64,000 bases of DNA. It comes from Pelomonas saccharophila_A. GTDB taxonomy: Bacteria; Pseudomonadota; Gammaproteobacteria; Burkholderiales; Burkholderiaceae_C. Under the pieces are notes generated by a model. That model had not been told where the DNA came from and searched no databases. It saw nothing but the letters and a program-made list of their open reading frames with translations. The position numbers were made by a program, and so were the translations under genes. Shown here piece after piece: positions 34,885-43,059 of the stretch. Every line of letters begins with the position of its first letter. Within the stretch, counting starts at the first letter, position 1. The DNA is taken from the NCBI RefSeq assembly GCF_031458095.1, contig NZ_JAVDXU010000001.1, forward strand, positions 2,108,001-2,172,000. Direction: 5' to 3'.

Positions 34885-34978
34885 GAAGTCGTTCCGGCGC
34901 TCCGCCGGTTTCACCTTATGGGGGTGAAAGATTTCAACTTATGGGTCAAAAATTTCACTTTATGGGGTGCTTCACACG

Positions 34979-37876
34979 TCACCCGCACTGCCCCACATAC
35001 CCGCACGCCGTGCAGAAATCGCAGCCGTCCTTGTGGATCATGGTCGCGTTGCCGCACTCCGGGCAGGGCTTGCCGGCCTGCACCTGCAGGGTGCCGGCAG
35101 CCGCGGCGAGCTTGGGCGCCGGGGTCTGCAGCAGGCCCATGTCGGTCAGCGGCTGGCCGGCTTCGTCGAGGATGCCGAGCATGGCGTAGCGATGGATGAC
35201 CAGGCGCGCCACATAGGCCACGGTCGATGGCCAGACCTGCTGGCGGCGTTCGCCGTTCAGTGAAGGCACCGGCGCCATGAAGTGGCCCAGGGGCTCACCG
35301 ACATTCAGCAGCTTGCGCAGCTTCATCGCTATCCAGCCCGGGTCCATGACGCGCATGTCCAGCGACAGCAGGCGGGCCAAACCGTCCAGGGCCTTGGGAT
35401 AGTTGCCCGAGAAGCCCATGGCGCAGGGTCTGGTCACCGTGCCGCCATCGGGTGTCGGCAGCACGACCTCCTTCAGCGTCAGCGTGAACTGCTCGTTGGT
35501 GGCCGGGTTGTCCACGTCGACGGCCCAGGCCAGGGTGCCGGACACGCCGGTGCGCGGCTCGTTGCGGCTGAACATGGCGTCCACGACCGGCGTGGCGCCC
35601 CCCTCCTGCAAGGCACCGAGCTGCTCGCAGCGCCAGCGGATGACGGCGGCCGTCGCGGCGACGACGCCGGGGAAGAGGCGCTTCTCGCCACTCGGCGGCA
35701 TGGGCATCTCGAAGGCGCGCTCCTCGGCGACCGTCGCGAGCGCGTCGAGCTTCAGGCGCAGCCAGGCCGCGTCGTTGGTGCGCAGGTCCATGGACAGGGT
35801 CTTGGCCAGGGCCGACAGGCCACGCGGCTGCTCGGCGCCATTGACCCAGACCTCGAAGGGCAGGTTGCGGCCGAACAAGCCGGCGTCCGGCCCTTCCAGC
35901 GGCAGCTCGCCGATGAAGAGGGCGAAGTCGCCGTGGGGATGCTGGATCAGATAGCTCCAGGCCGGGTTGCCGCCGGGCATGTCGGGGCGGCTGGGCCAGC
36001 GCAGCGAGGCGACGACGGCCTGGGGCAGGCGCTCGACCTTGAGGCGCTGGTTGGTGCCGTCGACTTCGGCGCGCAGCGGCTCGGGCTGCTTGACCTCTGG
36101 CGTGACACTGAGCACCGAGCCCAGCACGCTGTTGGGCCGGTAGGTGGCCAGGCCCTTGAGCTTGCTCTGCCAGGCCTGGATGTAGAGGTTCTGGAAGTCC
36201 TCGTAGGGATAGTCGGCCGGCACATTGACCGTCTTGCTGATGGACGTGTCGATATAGGGCGCGACGGCCGCGACCATCGAAGCATGGTCGGCTGCACTCA
36301 GCTCCAGCGCGGTGACGAAGGCGTCGGACAGCGGCGCATCGGCGCCGAACAGATGGCGGTACAGCCGCCAGGCATGGTCCTCGACGGCGTATTCCTTGAA
36401 GCCGCCGCCTTCGGTCTGCGGCAGGCGCTTCTTGCGCGTGTAGGTCCAGGAGAAGGCCGGCTCGATGCCGTTTGACGCATTGTCGGCAAAGGCCAGGCTG
36501 ATGGTGCCGGTGGGCGCGATGGACAGCAGGTGGGAGTTGCGCAGGCCCTGGGTGCGGATCTTGTCCTTCAGTCCCTGCGGCAGGCGCGACGCAAAGCTGC
36601 CGCCGGACAGATAGAGGTCGGCATTGAAGAGGGGGAAGCTGCCGCGTTCGGCAGCGAGGTCGCTGGACGCGGCATAGGACGCGTCGCGCATGACCTCGCT
36701 GATGTGGCTGGCCATGTCGCGCGCCGCCTGGGTGTCGTAGCGCAGGTTCAGCATGACGAGGGCATCGCCCAGGCCCGTGAAGCCGAGGCCAACGCGGCGC
36801 TTGTTGCTCGCCTCCTGGGCCTGCGCGGGCAAGGGCCAGGGCGTCACGTCGAGCACGTTGTCCAGCATGCGCGTGGCCACGGCCACGACCTCGGCAAAGC
36901 CGGCCTCGTCGAACACCGGCCTGGCGCTGAAGGGGTCGCGCACAAAGCGCGTCAGGTCGATGGAGCCGAGGCAGCAGCAGCCATAGGGCGGAAGCGGCTG
37001 TTCGGCACAGGGGTTGGTCGCCGCGATCGTCTCGCAGTAATGCAGGTTGTTGTCGGCATTGATGCGGTCCAGGAAGAGCACGCCCGGCTCGGCGTGGTCG
37101 TAGGTGGAGCGCATGACCTGGTCCCACAGCTCGCGGGCGCGCACCTTGCGGTAGACCCACTGGCCATCGCCGCGCTGGTAGGCGCCGGCCTCGATCTGCT
37201 CGGCGCTCGGTTGGGCCTTGTGAGCCAGCTCCACCATGCCATCGGCCTGCACGGCCTCCATGAAGGCGTCGGTGACGCCGATGGAGATGTTGAAGTTGCG
37301 CAAATCGCCTTCGTCCTTGGCATGGATGAAGGCCTCGATGTCGGGGTGGTCGCAGCGCAGCACGCCCATCTGCGCGCCGCGACGGCTGCCGGCGCTCTCC
37401 ACCGTCTCGCAGCTGCGGTCGAAGACGCGCATATAGCTGATGGGGCCGGAGGCATGGCTGCGCGTCGAACCCACCCAGGCGCCCATGGGACGGATGCGGC
37501 TGAAGTCGTAGCCGACGCCGCCGCCACGGCGCATGGTTTCGGCGGCTTCGGTCAGCGCGGTGTAGATGCCGGGCACGCCGTCCTCGGGCGTGGCGATGGA
37601 GTCGCCCACCGGCTGCACAAAGCAGTTGATCAGCGTGGCCGACAGCTCGGTGCCCGCCGCGGACATGATGCGGCCGGCCGGCACGAAGCCGCGCTGCTGG
37701 GCCTCGAGGAAGGCGGCCGTCCATTTCGCGCGCTCGGCCGGTTTCTCGGCCTGGGCCAGGGCGCGGGCCACGCGCTCGCGCAACTCGTCGGGCGTCTGCT
37801 CGCCGCCCTTGGCGTATTTCTCGATCAGGACTTCGCTGGAGATGTCCTGCACGGGCAGATCGGTGGTGCTGCTCAC
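34979..37876 (-). CDS. nrdJ: Adenosylcobalamin-dependent ribonucleotide reductase (class II)
   Basis: A 965-residue class II ribonucleotide reductase, making deoxyribonucleotides without oxygen dependence. Seen in order are GFVPAGRIMSAAGTE, LINCFVQPVGDSI, MRRGGGVGYDFSRIRP, RRGAQMGVLRCDHPDIEAFI, the active-site segment ATNPCAEQPLPPYGC and SIAPTGTISL. The C-terminus has CPECGNATMIHKDGCDFCTA, a four-cysteine zinc-ribbon-like tail ending GQCG. Start is GTG at 37876 preceded by GAGG. A LexA-type SOS box lies 20 bases upstream, so induction by DNA damage is likely. The stop codon (34979-34981) lies in the duplicated target site of the adjacent mobile element. No B12 riboswitch was evident upstream. 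Confidence 0.92.
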   Translation of the reverse strand: MSSTTDLPVQDISSEVLIEKYAKGGEQTPDELRERVARALAQAEKPAERAKWTAAFLEAQQRGFVPAGRIMSAAGTELSATLINCFVQPVGDSIATPEDGVPGIYTALTEAAETMRRGGGVGYDFSRIRPMGAWVGSTRSHASGPISYMRVFDRSCETVESAGSRRGAQMGVLRCDHPDIEAFIHAKDEGDLRNFNISIGVTDAFMEAVQADGMVELAHKAQPSAEQIEAGAYQRGDGQWVYRKVRARELWDQVMRSTYDHAEPGVLFLDRINADNNLHYCETIAATNPCAEQPLPPYGCCCLGSIDLTRFVRDPFSARPVFDEAGFAEVVAVATRMLDNVLDVTPWPLPAQAQEASNKRRVGLGFTGLGDALVMLNLRYDTQAARDMASHISEVMRDASYAASSDLAAERGSFPLFNADLYLSGGSFASRLPQGLKDKIRTQGLRNSHLLSIAPTGTISLAFADNASNGIEPAFSWTYTRKKRLPQTEGGGFKEYAVEDHAWRLYRHLFGADAPLSDAFVTALELSAADHASMVAAVAPYIDTSISKTVNVPADYPYEDFQNLYIQAWQSKLKGLATYRPNSVLGSVLSVTPEVKQPEPLRAEVDGTNQRLKVERLPQAVVASLRWPSRPDMPGGNPAWSYLIQHPHGDFALFIGELPLEGPDAGLFGRNLPFEVWVNGAEQPRGLSALAKTLSMDLRTNDAAWLRLKLDALATVAEERAFEMPMPPSGEKRLFPGVVAATAAVIRWRCEQLGALQEGGATPVVDAMFSRNEPRTGVSGTLAWAVDVDNPATNEQFTLTLKEVVLPTPDGGTVTRPCAMGFSGNYPKALDGLARLLSLDMRVMDPGWIAMKLRKLLNVGEPLGHFMAPVPSLNGERRQQVWPSTVAYVARLVIHRYAMLGILDEAGQPLTDMGLLQTPAPKLAAAAGTLQVQAGKPCPECGNATMIHKDGCDFCTACGYVGQCG

Positions 37877-37896
37877 GGTGGGGCCTCGGATACGGA

Positions 37897-37916
37897 TACT
37901 GTATGAATCAACAGTC
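37897..37916. promoter_or_regulatory. LexA (SOS) box upstream of nrdJ
   Basis: TACTGT-ATGAATCA-ACAGTC contains CTGT-N8-ACAG exactly, with flanking TA and AGT bases close to the gamma/beta-proteobacterial LexA consensus. Its inner edge is 20 bases from the nrdJ start on the minus strand, overlapping the likely promoter, a typical position for repression. Confidence 0.7.
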
Positions 37917-38017
37917 TACGCCTGCCGGCGAGACGATGACCGCGAAGGGGCGAGATTGCCAGCCCGCCCGGCAGAGCGCTTTGACGGTACGCACAAGCGC
38001 GCGCTTTTTGCCCCTGC

Positions 38018-38587
38018 TCAGAAGGGGTTGATGCTCTTCTCGCGCCGGTAGTGGATATAGCCGACGCTCGCACCGGCGCGCAAGCCGACGCCCAGCCGGA
38101 TGGGTGCGAGCACGATGCCGTGCAGGCGCTGGTAGTTGATGCCGGCACCGCCGATGTAGTACAGGCTGCCGTCCACGCCGGGGAAGCGCTGGTAGATGGC
38201 ACTGGCCTTGGGCAGGTGGTAGATCAGCGTGAAGACCTTGGATGCATTGCCGCCCACGTCGAAGCCGATGGACGGGCCGGCCCAATAGACCTTGGCGCTG
38301 CCGCCCCCCTTCATCAGCAGCTCGCCGTCGCCATAACGCAGGCCGACGGTCACCGCGCCGCTGGCCTCCTGGCCCTTGATATAGGCGTTCGGGCGGCCCT
38401 GGTCCTTGAAGGCCTTCTCGATGACCTTGGCCAGGCCTTCGGTGGTCTGGCCGAAGAAATCGGTTGCAGCCTTGAGGACGGACTCCTCGTCATAGGTGCT
38501 GTCCGGGTCTTCCGCGGCCCAGGCGGGCAGGGCTGCCGCGGAAGCCAGGGCGGCCAGGTGTTGCAGATGCCTGCGGCGGTCGGTCAT
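38018..38587 (-). CDS. DUF1134 family exported protein
   Basis: A 189-residue protein with an N-terminal export signal (1-25, RRRHLQHLAALASAAALPAWA). The mature part is a DUF1134 domain: DSTYDEESVLKAATDFFGQT, NAYIKGQEASGAVTVGLRYG, VYWAGPSIGFDVGGNASKVF and GVGLRAGASVGYIHY. The domain resembles SYLF/Ysc84 lipid-binding proteins but its role is not known. GGAGAG lies before the ATG at 38587. It precedes nrdJ on the same strand, but the 141-base gap holds the SOS-controlled promoter, so they are probably separate units. Confidence 0.82.
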   Translation of the reverse strand: MTDRRRHLQHLAALASAAALPAWAAEDPDSTYDEESVLKAATDFFGQTTEGLAKVIEKAFKDQGRPNAYIKGQEASGAVTVGLRYGDGELLMKGGGSAKVYWAGPSIGFDVGGNASKVFTLIYHLPKASAIYQRFPGVDGSLYYIGGAGINYQRLHGIVLAPIRLGVGLRAGASVGYIHYRREKSINPF

Positions 38588-38682
38588 GGAGCTCTCCGTT
38601 CGGATGCGGGGGGTGTGGGCCAGCATAAACAAGGCAGTGTGAAGTTTGGCCGCCCTTTGCCACTGCACACAACCTAGACTCG

Positions 38683-39123
38683 ATGGTCATGTCGTCCAAC
38701 CCCGACCTCCAGCGGCTGTCCGCCGCCCTCGAATACGCCGACCTCGCCGCCGGCCTGTATCTGGCGGGCGGGGCCGACCAGGCCGCGCGCCTGCTGGCCG
38801 CCGCGGCCGAACAGCAGCTGGGCGACCTGGTGCGCCTCATCGATGCACCCAGCGCCACCGTGGACACCCGCGAGCTGCTGGCCCGCATCGCCCGCGCCCA
38901 CCGGCCGGCCGTCGTGGCGCCGCGCCAGTCCCCGGAGCGCGACTGGGATGAGTCGCCGGTCGAGGTCGACGGCACGCGCGACGAGATCGTCGCCCTGCTG
39001 CGCGCCGCCTGGTTCATGCTGGAAGCCATGGGCCTGGCCTCGCTGGCCCCGCAGAGGCTGCAGCAGGCCGTGGAGCACAGCACCGTCTTCAGCAGCAGCA
39101 CCGCGCTGGAACCTTTCGTCTAG
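38683..39123 (+). CDS. Hypothetical helical protein upstream of PilZ gene
   Basis: A 146-residue, mostly helical acidic protein (LQRLSAALEYADLAAGLYLA, AARLLAAAAEQQLGDLVRL, EIVALLRAAWFMLEAMGL). No family is recognised; the repeated Ala/Leu helices suggest a bundle. There are two near starts, ATG at 38683 and at 38689. Its TAG (39121-39123) lies in the same frame as the PilZ gene that follows, with no other stop between them, so read-through would produce a fused protein. It probably forms an operon with PilZ. Confidence 0.55.
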   Translation: MVMSSNPDLQRLSAALEYADLAAGLYLAGGADQAARLLAAAAEQQLGDLVRLIDAPSATVDTRELLARIARAHRPAVVAPRQSPERDWDESPVEVDGTRDEIVALLRAAWFMLEAMGLASLAPQRLQQAVEHSTVFSSSTALEPFV

Positions 39124-39162
39124 GATCGGCCCAGCCCACTGCTGCGCCGCCGGGAGACCATC

Positions 39163-39546
39163 ATCAGCACCGAACGCCGCCAATTCGCCCGCGTCGCCTT
39201 CGCCTCCGGCGCCGAGCTGATCACGACCCAGGAGCATCTGCGCTGCCAGGTGATCGACATCTCCCTCAAGGGTGTGTTGCTGCAATTGCCGGCCGGGAAT
39301 CCGCCCCAGGTCGGTATGCCCTGCCTGGTCAAGCTGCCTCTCGGGGCGGGTGCCACCGGCGACATCGTCATCGCCATGGCCGGTGAGCTGGCCCATGTCG
39401 AAGGCCACCATGCCGGCGTGCTGTGCCGCAGCATCGACATCGAGTCCATCACCCATCTGCGCCGCCTCATCGAGGTCAATCTCGGCGATCCGGCGGCCTC
39501 GGAGCGGGAACTCAAGGCGCTGATTGCGGCAGCTGGCGCTGCCTGA
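39163..39546 (+). CDS. PilZ domain protein with a probable AUC start
   Basis: About 127 residues: STERRQFARVAFASGAELIT, the c-di-GMP-binding RR-x3-R pattern (ERRQFAR), then CQVIDISLKGVLLQLP with the D-x-S-x-x-G motif of PilZ domains, and a helical tail. It should be a c-di-GMP receptor. The only AUG/GUG/UUG in frame is a GTG at 39250, inside the domain and after the arginine motif. ATC at 39163 has GGGAG six bases upstream and begins exactly where homologues start (Met-Ser-Thr-Glu-Arg-Arg), so I take AUC as the start codon or a mutated AUG. A strong hairpin terminator follows. Confidence 0.7.
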   Translation: MSTERRQFARVAFASGAELITTQEHLRCQVIDISLKGVLLQLPAGNPPQVGMPCLVKLPLGAGATGDIVIAMAGELAHVEGHHAGVLCRSIDIESITHLRRLIEVNLGDPAASERELKALIAAAGAA

Positions 39547-39562
39547 GCCCAGTTGCCGGACC

Positions 39563-39593
39563 GGTCATATCCGGCTTGGCGCCGGATATGACC
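39563..39593 (+). terminator. Hairpin terminator after the PilZ gene
   Basis: A perfect 13-bp stem (GGTCATATCCGGC with GCCGGATATGACC) and a five-base loop, 16 bases after the PilZ stop, followed by CGTTTCG. The T-run is short but the stem is very stable. Confidence 0.6.
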
Positions 39594-39636
39594 CGTTTCG
39601 TCGCATGCCGACCCGGCCTTGAGCCGGGCGCCGAGA

Positions 39637-40743
39637 ATGGACCGGATGGAGGACCTCAGCCCGCTGCAAGCCTTTCGCCGCGTCTGCAATCTGCGCATGC
39701 TGGCGGGCGTCTACTATTTCTGCCTGCTCTATGCCATCTCGCGCGCCCTGACCTGGTTCGGCGAAGGCGACGGCGACCTGGCCGACGCCTTCTTCGACCT
39801 GATCCGCTTCAGCCGCCAATGCCTGCTGACCGGGATTTCCCTGCTGGTGATGGTGGGCTTGGCCGAGGCCTTGCTGGCCGGCCGGCGCTGGAAGCTGTCG
39901 TCCGCACTGACGCTACAGGCCCTGGCCGTCGCCTCCGGCGCCGCCCTGGGCACCTGGCTGCGCTACGCGGTCTCGTCCATGAGCGACCCCAGCAACAAGG
40001 TCAAGCCGGCCTGGGTCATCTCCACCATCTCGCTGTGGGCGCTGCTGGGGGGCATCGCCTATGCGCTGCTGCTCGTCAGCCGCGCCCAGCGCCAGGGCCG
40101 GGATGAGCTGACCCGGCTGTTCCGCGAGCGTGAGGCACTGAAGACCCAGCAGACCGAGGCCCAGCTGTCCGCGTTGAACGCGCAGATCGAGCCCCACTTC
40201 CTGTTCAACACCCTGGCCAACGTCAAGCGCCTGTACGAGACCCAGCCCGAGCGCGGCCGCAACATGCTGGTGGCCCTGATCGCCTATCTGCGCGCCGCAC
40301 TGCCCGGCATGCGCCGGCATGAATCCACGCTGGCCGACGAGCTGGAGCTGGTGCGCCACTACCTTGCCATCCTGCAGATGCGCATGGGCGAACGCCTGTC
40401 CTTCGACATCCAGGCACCGCCCGAGCTGCTGACAGCCCAACTGCCAACATTGGTGCTGCCGACGCTGGTGGAGAACGCCATCAAGCATGGTCTGTCGCCG
40501 CTGCCGGAGGGTGGCCGCATCCTGATCCGCGCTGGCCATGCGGCCGACGGCGGCCTGACCGTCGAGGTGGCCGACAACGGCCAGGGCTTCGGCGCGGCCA
40601 GCGGCGGCGCCGGCGTGGGCCTGGCCAACACGCGGGCCCGTCTCGCCGCCCGCTTCGGCGATGCGGCGACGCTGGAGCTGGAAGCCGCCCAGCCGCGCGG
40701 CGTCATCGCCCGCGTGCACCTGCCGCAGGAGGCGCTCGCGTGA
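39637..40743 (+). CDS. LytS/YehU-type sensor histidine kinase
   Basis: A 368-residue membrane kinase with about four N-terminal helices (22-40, 60-80, 88-105, 125-145), a coiled linker and a His_kinase domain. The phosphoacceptor is H187 in AQIEPHFLFNTLANV. The ATP site includes LVLPTLVENAIKHGL and VADNGQGFG, GVGLANTRARLAARFG. It should phosphorylate the LytTR regulator two genes downstream. The ATG at 39637 or 39646 is likely; a TTG at 39619 is the longest option. The kinase-like gene that follows is a degenerate relative. Confidence 0.85.
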   Translation: MDRMEDLSPLQAFRRVCNLRMLAGVYYFCLLYAISRALTWFGEGDGDLADAFFDLIRFSRQCLLTGISLLVMVGLAEALLAGRRWKLSSALTLQALAVASGAALGTWLRYAVSSMSDPSNKVKPAWVISTISLWALLGGIAYALLLVSRAQRQGRDELTRLFREREALKTQQTEAQLSALNAQIEPHFLFNTLANVKRLYETQPERGRNMLVALIAYLRAALPGMRRHESTLADELELVRHYLAILQMRMGERLSFDIQAPPELLTAQLPTLVLPTLVENAIKHGLSPLPEGGRILIRAGHAADGGLTVEVADNGQGFGAASGGAGVGLANTRARLAARFGDAATLELEAAQPRGVIARVHLPQEALA

Positions 40744-40906
40744 GCCAGCCCCTCGCCCAGTCTTGCCCCGCTGCACGCGGGCAAGCCCAGTCGATCCCCC
40801 GAGGGGACGGCGATGCTTGCCGGATTGACCGACAAGCACATCGCCAGACGGGCCGGCTCGGGAGCGGCCCAGCGCTCGGCCCGCGAACGCAGCTGGAGTC
40901 CACGAG

Positions 40907-41953
40907 ATGATCCGGCATGTCTGGCAATCCTGGCGCTCGCTGCGTTGGCCCGAGGCCCTGGTCTTTGTCAGCGCAGGCCTGCTCTTCGGCGCCATCGACC
41001 TGACCTCGCTGCTGGAGCTGCGCGTCGGCGACCAGTTGCTGCCCGTGATTGCCCGCCAGTTGAGCCTGCCGCTGATCAGCTGCGCCGTGCTGCTGCTGTG
41101 CTGGCTGCCGGCCGCGCGCAGCCATCCGGCCCACCCGGCACGGCGCCAGCGCCTGGTGGCAGCCACCGCCCTGGGCGCGGTGCTGTCCATGGGCGTCATC
41201 TATCCGCTGGCCGCCGCCCTGCCCTGGCCGTCGCTGTGCGACATCTATGCCCAGACCCACGGCAAGATGAAGTGCACGATGTTCCGCATCAACGCCATCA
41301 TCGGCGACACGCTGTGGGTCTTCATGCCGGCACTGATGATCGTCGGCGTGCTGGAATTTCGCACCCTGCGCCGCCGCCAGGACCAGGCCGCCCAGGACCT
41401 GCTGCGCGAGCACAGCCAGCTGCGCCGCCATGCCCTGGCCTCGCGCCTGGCGGCCCTGCAGGCCCAGGTCGACCCGGCCCTGCTGTTCGACGCCCTGGTC
41501 TCCGTCGAGCAGGCCTATGGCCGCGACGACCCCGGCGCCAGCGCCCGGCTGGAGCGGCTGATCCGCCATCTGCGCGTGGCGCTGCCGCGGCTGCGTGATG
41601 CCGGCGCGACGCTGGGCGGCGAGGCGGAGCTGATCGCCAGCTACCTCGACCTGCTGCGCGACCTCAACGGCGACCCACCCGTCTTCGAATGCGAACTCGG
41701 CTCGCGCGGCGCCACGCAGCTGCCGCCCATGCTGCTGTTGCCGCTGGTGCAGCGCGCCGTGCGCCTGGGCCATCCCAGGCGCTGCTGGCTGAAGGCCGAG
41801 CAAGGCATCACGCTGGGCTTTGATCAACCCGGCCTGTGCAGCGAGGACGAGGACCTCGCCTCCCTGCGCGAGCGCCTGGCCGTGCTGGACGCCAAACTCG
41901 TCTGCACCAGCGGCGACGGCCGCACCGAGTTCATGCTGGAATTGCCGCCATGA
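40907..41953 (+). CDS. Degenerate LytS-like kinase (pseudokinase)
   Basis: A 348-residue membrane protein with the same layout as the preceding kinase: three to four N-terminal helices then a His_kinase-like domain. Key residues are lost. The phosphoacceptor motif PHFLFN is replaced by PALLFD (no His, near 190), the N-box ENAIKHG by QRAVRLG (no Asn, near 283), and the G-loops are absent. It should neither bind ATP normally nor autophosphorylate. Its frame is intact, and it overlaps the response regulator start (ATGA), so it is maintained. It may act as a signal-sensing partner in a heterodimer with the active kinase. Confidence 0.75.
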   Translation: MIRHVWQSWRSLRWPEALVFVSAGLLFGAIDLTSLLELRVGDQLLPVIARQLSLPLISCAVLLLCWLPAARSHPAHPARRQRLVAATALGAVLSMGVIYPLAAALPWPSLCDIYAQTHGKMKCTMFRINAIIGDTLWVFMPALMIVGVLEFRTLRRRQDQAAQDLLREHSQLRRHALASRLAALQAQVDPALLFDALVSVEQAYGRDDPGASARLERLIRHLRVALPRLRDAGATLGGEAELIASYLDLLRDLNGDPPVFECELGSRGATQLPPMLLLPLVQRAVRLGHPRRCWLKAEQGITLGFDQPGLCSEDEDLASLRERLAVLDAKLVCTSGDGRTEFMLELPP

Positions 41954-42720
41954 GTCTGATTGCACCGACCGCGGTGGTCGCCGAAGACGAAGCCCCGCTG
42001 CGCGGCGAGCTGGTCGAGCAGCTCGGCAAGCTCTGGCCCGACCTGAGCATCGTTGGCGAGGCCGCGGACGGCCTGGAAGCGCTGCGCCTGCTCGACGAAC
42101 ACCAGCCCGACATCCTCTTCCTCGACATCGAGATGCCCGGCGCCACCGGCATCGACGTGGCCCGCCAGGTCAACGGCCGCGCCCATGTCGTCTTCGTCAC
42201 CGCCTATGACCAGTACGCCATCGCCGCCTTCGACCAGGGCGCCGTCGACTACCTGCTCAAGCCGCTGGCCGGTGCCCGCCTGTTCACGGCCATCTCGCGA
42301 TTGAAGGCGCGGCTGGGCCAGGCGCCGGCCCAGCTGGGCGGCGTGCTGGACCAGCTCGGCGCGAGGCCCGCCGCCACGCCCTCGGCCGTGCGGGCGCCGC
42401 TGCGCTGGATCAATGCCTCGGTGGGCCAGACCCTCAGACTCATCACCGTCGACGAGGTGATGTTCTTCCAGAGCGACAACAAGTACACGCGCCTGGCCTT
42501 GAAGGACGGCGAGGCCCTGATCCGCAAGCCGCTGAAGGAGCTCATCGACGAGCTCGACCCGCAACAGTTCTGGCAGATCCATCGCTCGACGCTGGTCAAT
42601 GTGAACGCCATTGCGAGTGTGAGCCGGGACTTTCGCGGCCGCATGCAGATCAAGTTGAAGCACGGCACGGAGATGCTGCTGGTGGCGGAGAGTTGTGCGC
42701 ATCTGTTTCGGCAGATGTGA
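41950..42720 (+). CDS. LytTR-family response regulator
   Basis: A 256-residue regulator with a receiver domain (VVAEDEAPLRGELVEQL, phospho-acceptor D59 in ILFLDIEMPGATG, FVTAYDQYAIAAF, KPLAGARL) and a LytTR DNA-binding domain from about 145 (VDEVMFFQSDNKYTRLAL, LIRKPLKELIDELDPQQFWQ, IHRSTLVNVNAI). It overlaps the pseudokinase gene by ATGA and completes a three-gene kinase, pseudokinase, regulator operon. The targets are unknown; no clear pair of LytTR sites was found nearby. Confidence 0.9.
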   Translation: MSLIAPTAVVAEDEAPLRGELVEQLGKLWPDLSIVGEAADGLEALRLLDEHQPDILFLDIEMPGATGIDVARQVNGRAHVVFVTAYDQYAIAAFDQGAVDYLLKPLAGARLFTAISRLKARLGQAPAQLGGVLDQLGARPAATPSAVRAPLRWINASVGQTLRLITVDEVMFFQSDNKYTRLALKDGEALIRKPLKELIDELDPQQFWQIHRSTLVNVNAIASVSRDFRGRMQIKLKHGTEMLLVAESCAHLFRQM

Positions 42721-42760
42721 GGTTTTGGTTTTTAGGTTGCCTTTGCGAAGAGCCTTTCGA

Positions 42761-43000
42761 CTCGTTGCAGTGAGCCGGGAGTCCGCCCCGGCAGGGCGGG
42801 TAACTTTTCTCTGACGCGCCAGAGAAAAGTCACCAAAAGAGGAGCGCTGAATGCAATCCGCACTCGAGAGGTGGCATGCGCCCGCGTTGCTCGGATTGGG
42901 ACTCGCCCCCAAGCGACCCGCTGCGCTCTCGCTGCTGTCCCTGTGCAGAGCACCATCCATCGCCTCTTCAGGCCGGTTAACGCCGGCTGCACGCCGGGCT
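42761..43000. repeat. Left arm of a long imperfect inverted repeat
   Basis: This copy begins CTCGTTGCAG and runs to about 43000, matching the reverse complement of 43060-43300 at many blocks: CCGGGAGTCCG, AAAGTCACCAAA, CTGCGCTCTCGC, AGCACCATCCATCGC and GGCTGCACGCC. Symmetry is around 43030. Each arm carries a small hairpin; here ACTTTTCTCTG and CAGAGAAAAGT (42803-42813 with 42820-42830). No gene is evident between 42721 and 43355. Similar hairpin-bearing repeats are common between Burkholderiales genes. Confidence 0.65.
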
Positions 43001-43059
43001 CATCAGGAATACCGAGCAGCCGCGTCGCCCGAGCGACGCCGCATTCGCTTTTGCTCGTG

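Larger units (their letters stand above)
33946..34976. mobile_element. Non-autonomous transposon-like element with 25-bp terminal inverted repeats
   Basis: The 25-bp ends at 33946-33970 and 34952-34976 are inverted repeats with two mismatches, beginning TGTGAAG and containing ACCCCATAAA. CGTCA flanks both ends (33941-33945 and 34977-34981) as a 5-bp target duplication. Each end carries two further copies of a C/ACCCATAA-x-x-TGAAA motif: 34024-34041 and 34056-34072 on the left, and inverted at 34931-34946 and 34908-34924 on the right. TG...CA termini with three repeats per end recall IS21-family ends, but no istA or istB is inside. The 1,031 bases contain only a dnaE2 fragment and short frames. 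It sits at the nrdJ stop codon without damaging it, and its base composition is less GC-rich than its surroundings. Confidence 0.75.

Noticed and set aside
33946..34976. An intact insertion sequence with a transposase
   Set aside because: No transposase-like frame can be read on either strand; only repeats, a dnaE2 fragment and short frames are present.
37877..38017. Cobalamin riboswitch upstream of nrdJ
   Set aside because: I could not find the B12-box or the usual aptamer length; the 141 bases hold an SOS box and a GC-rich segment only.
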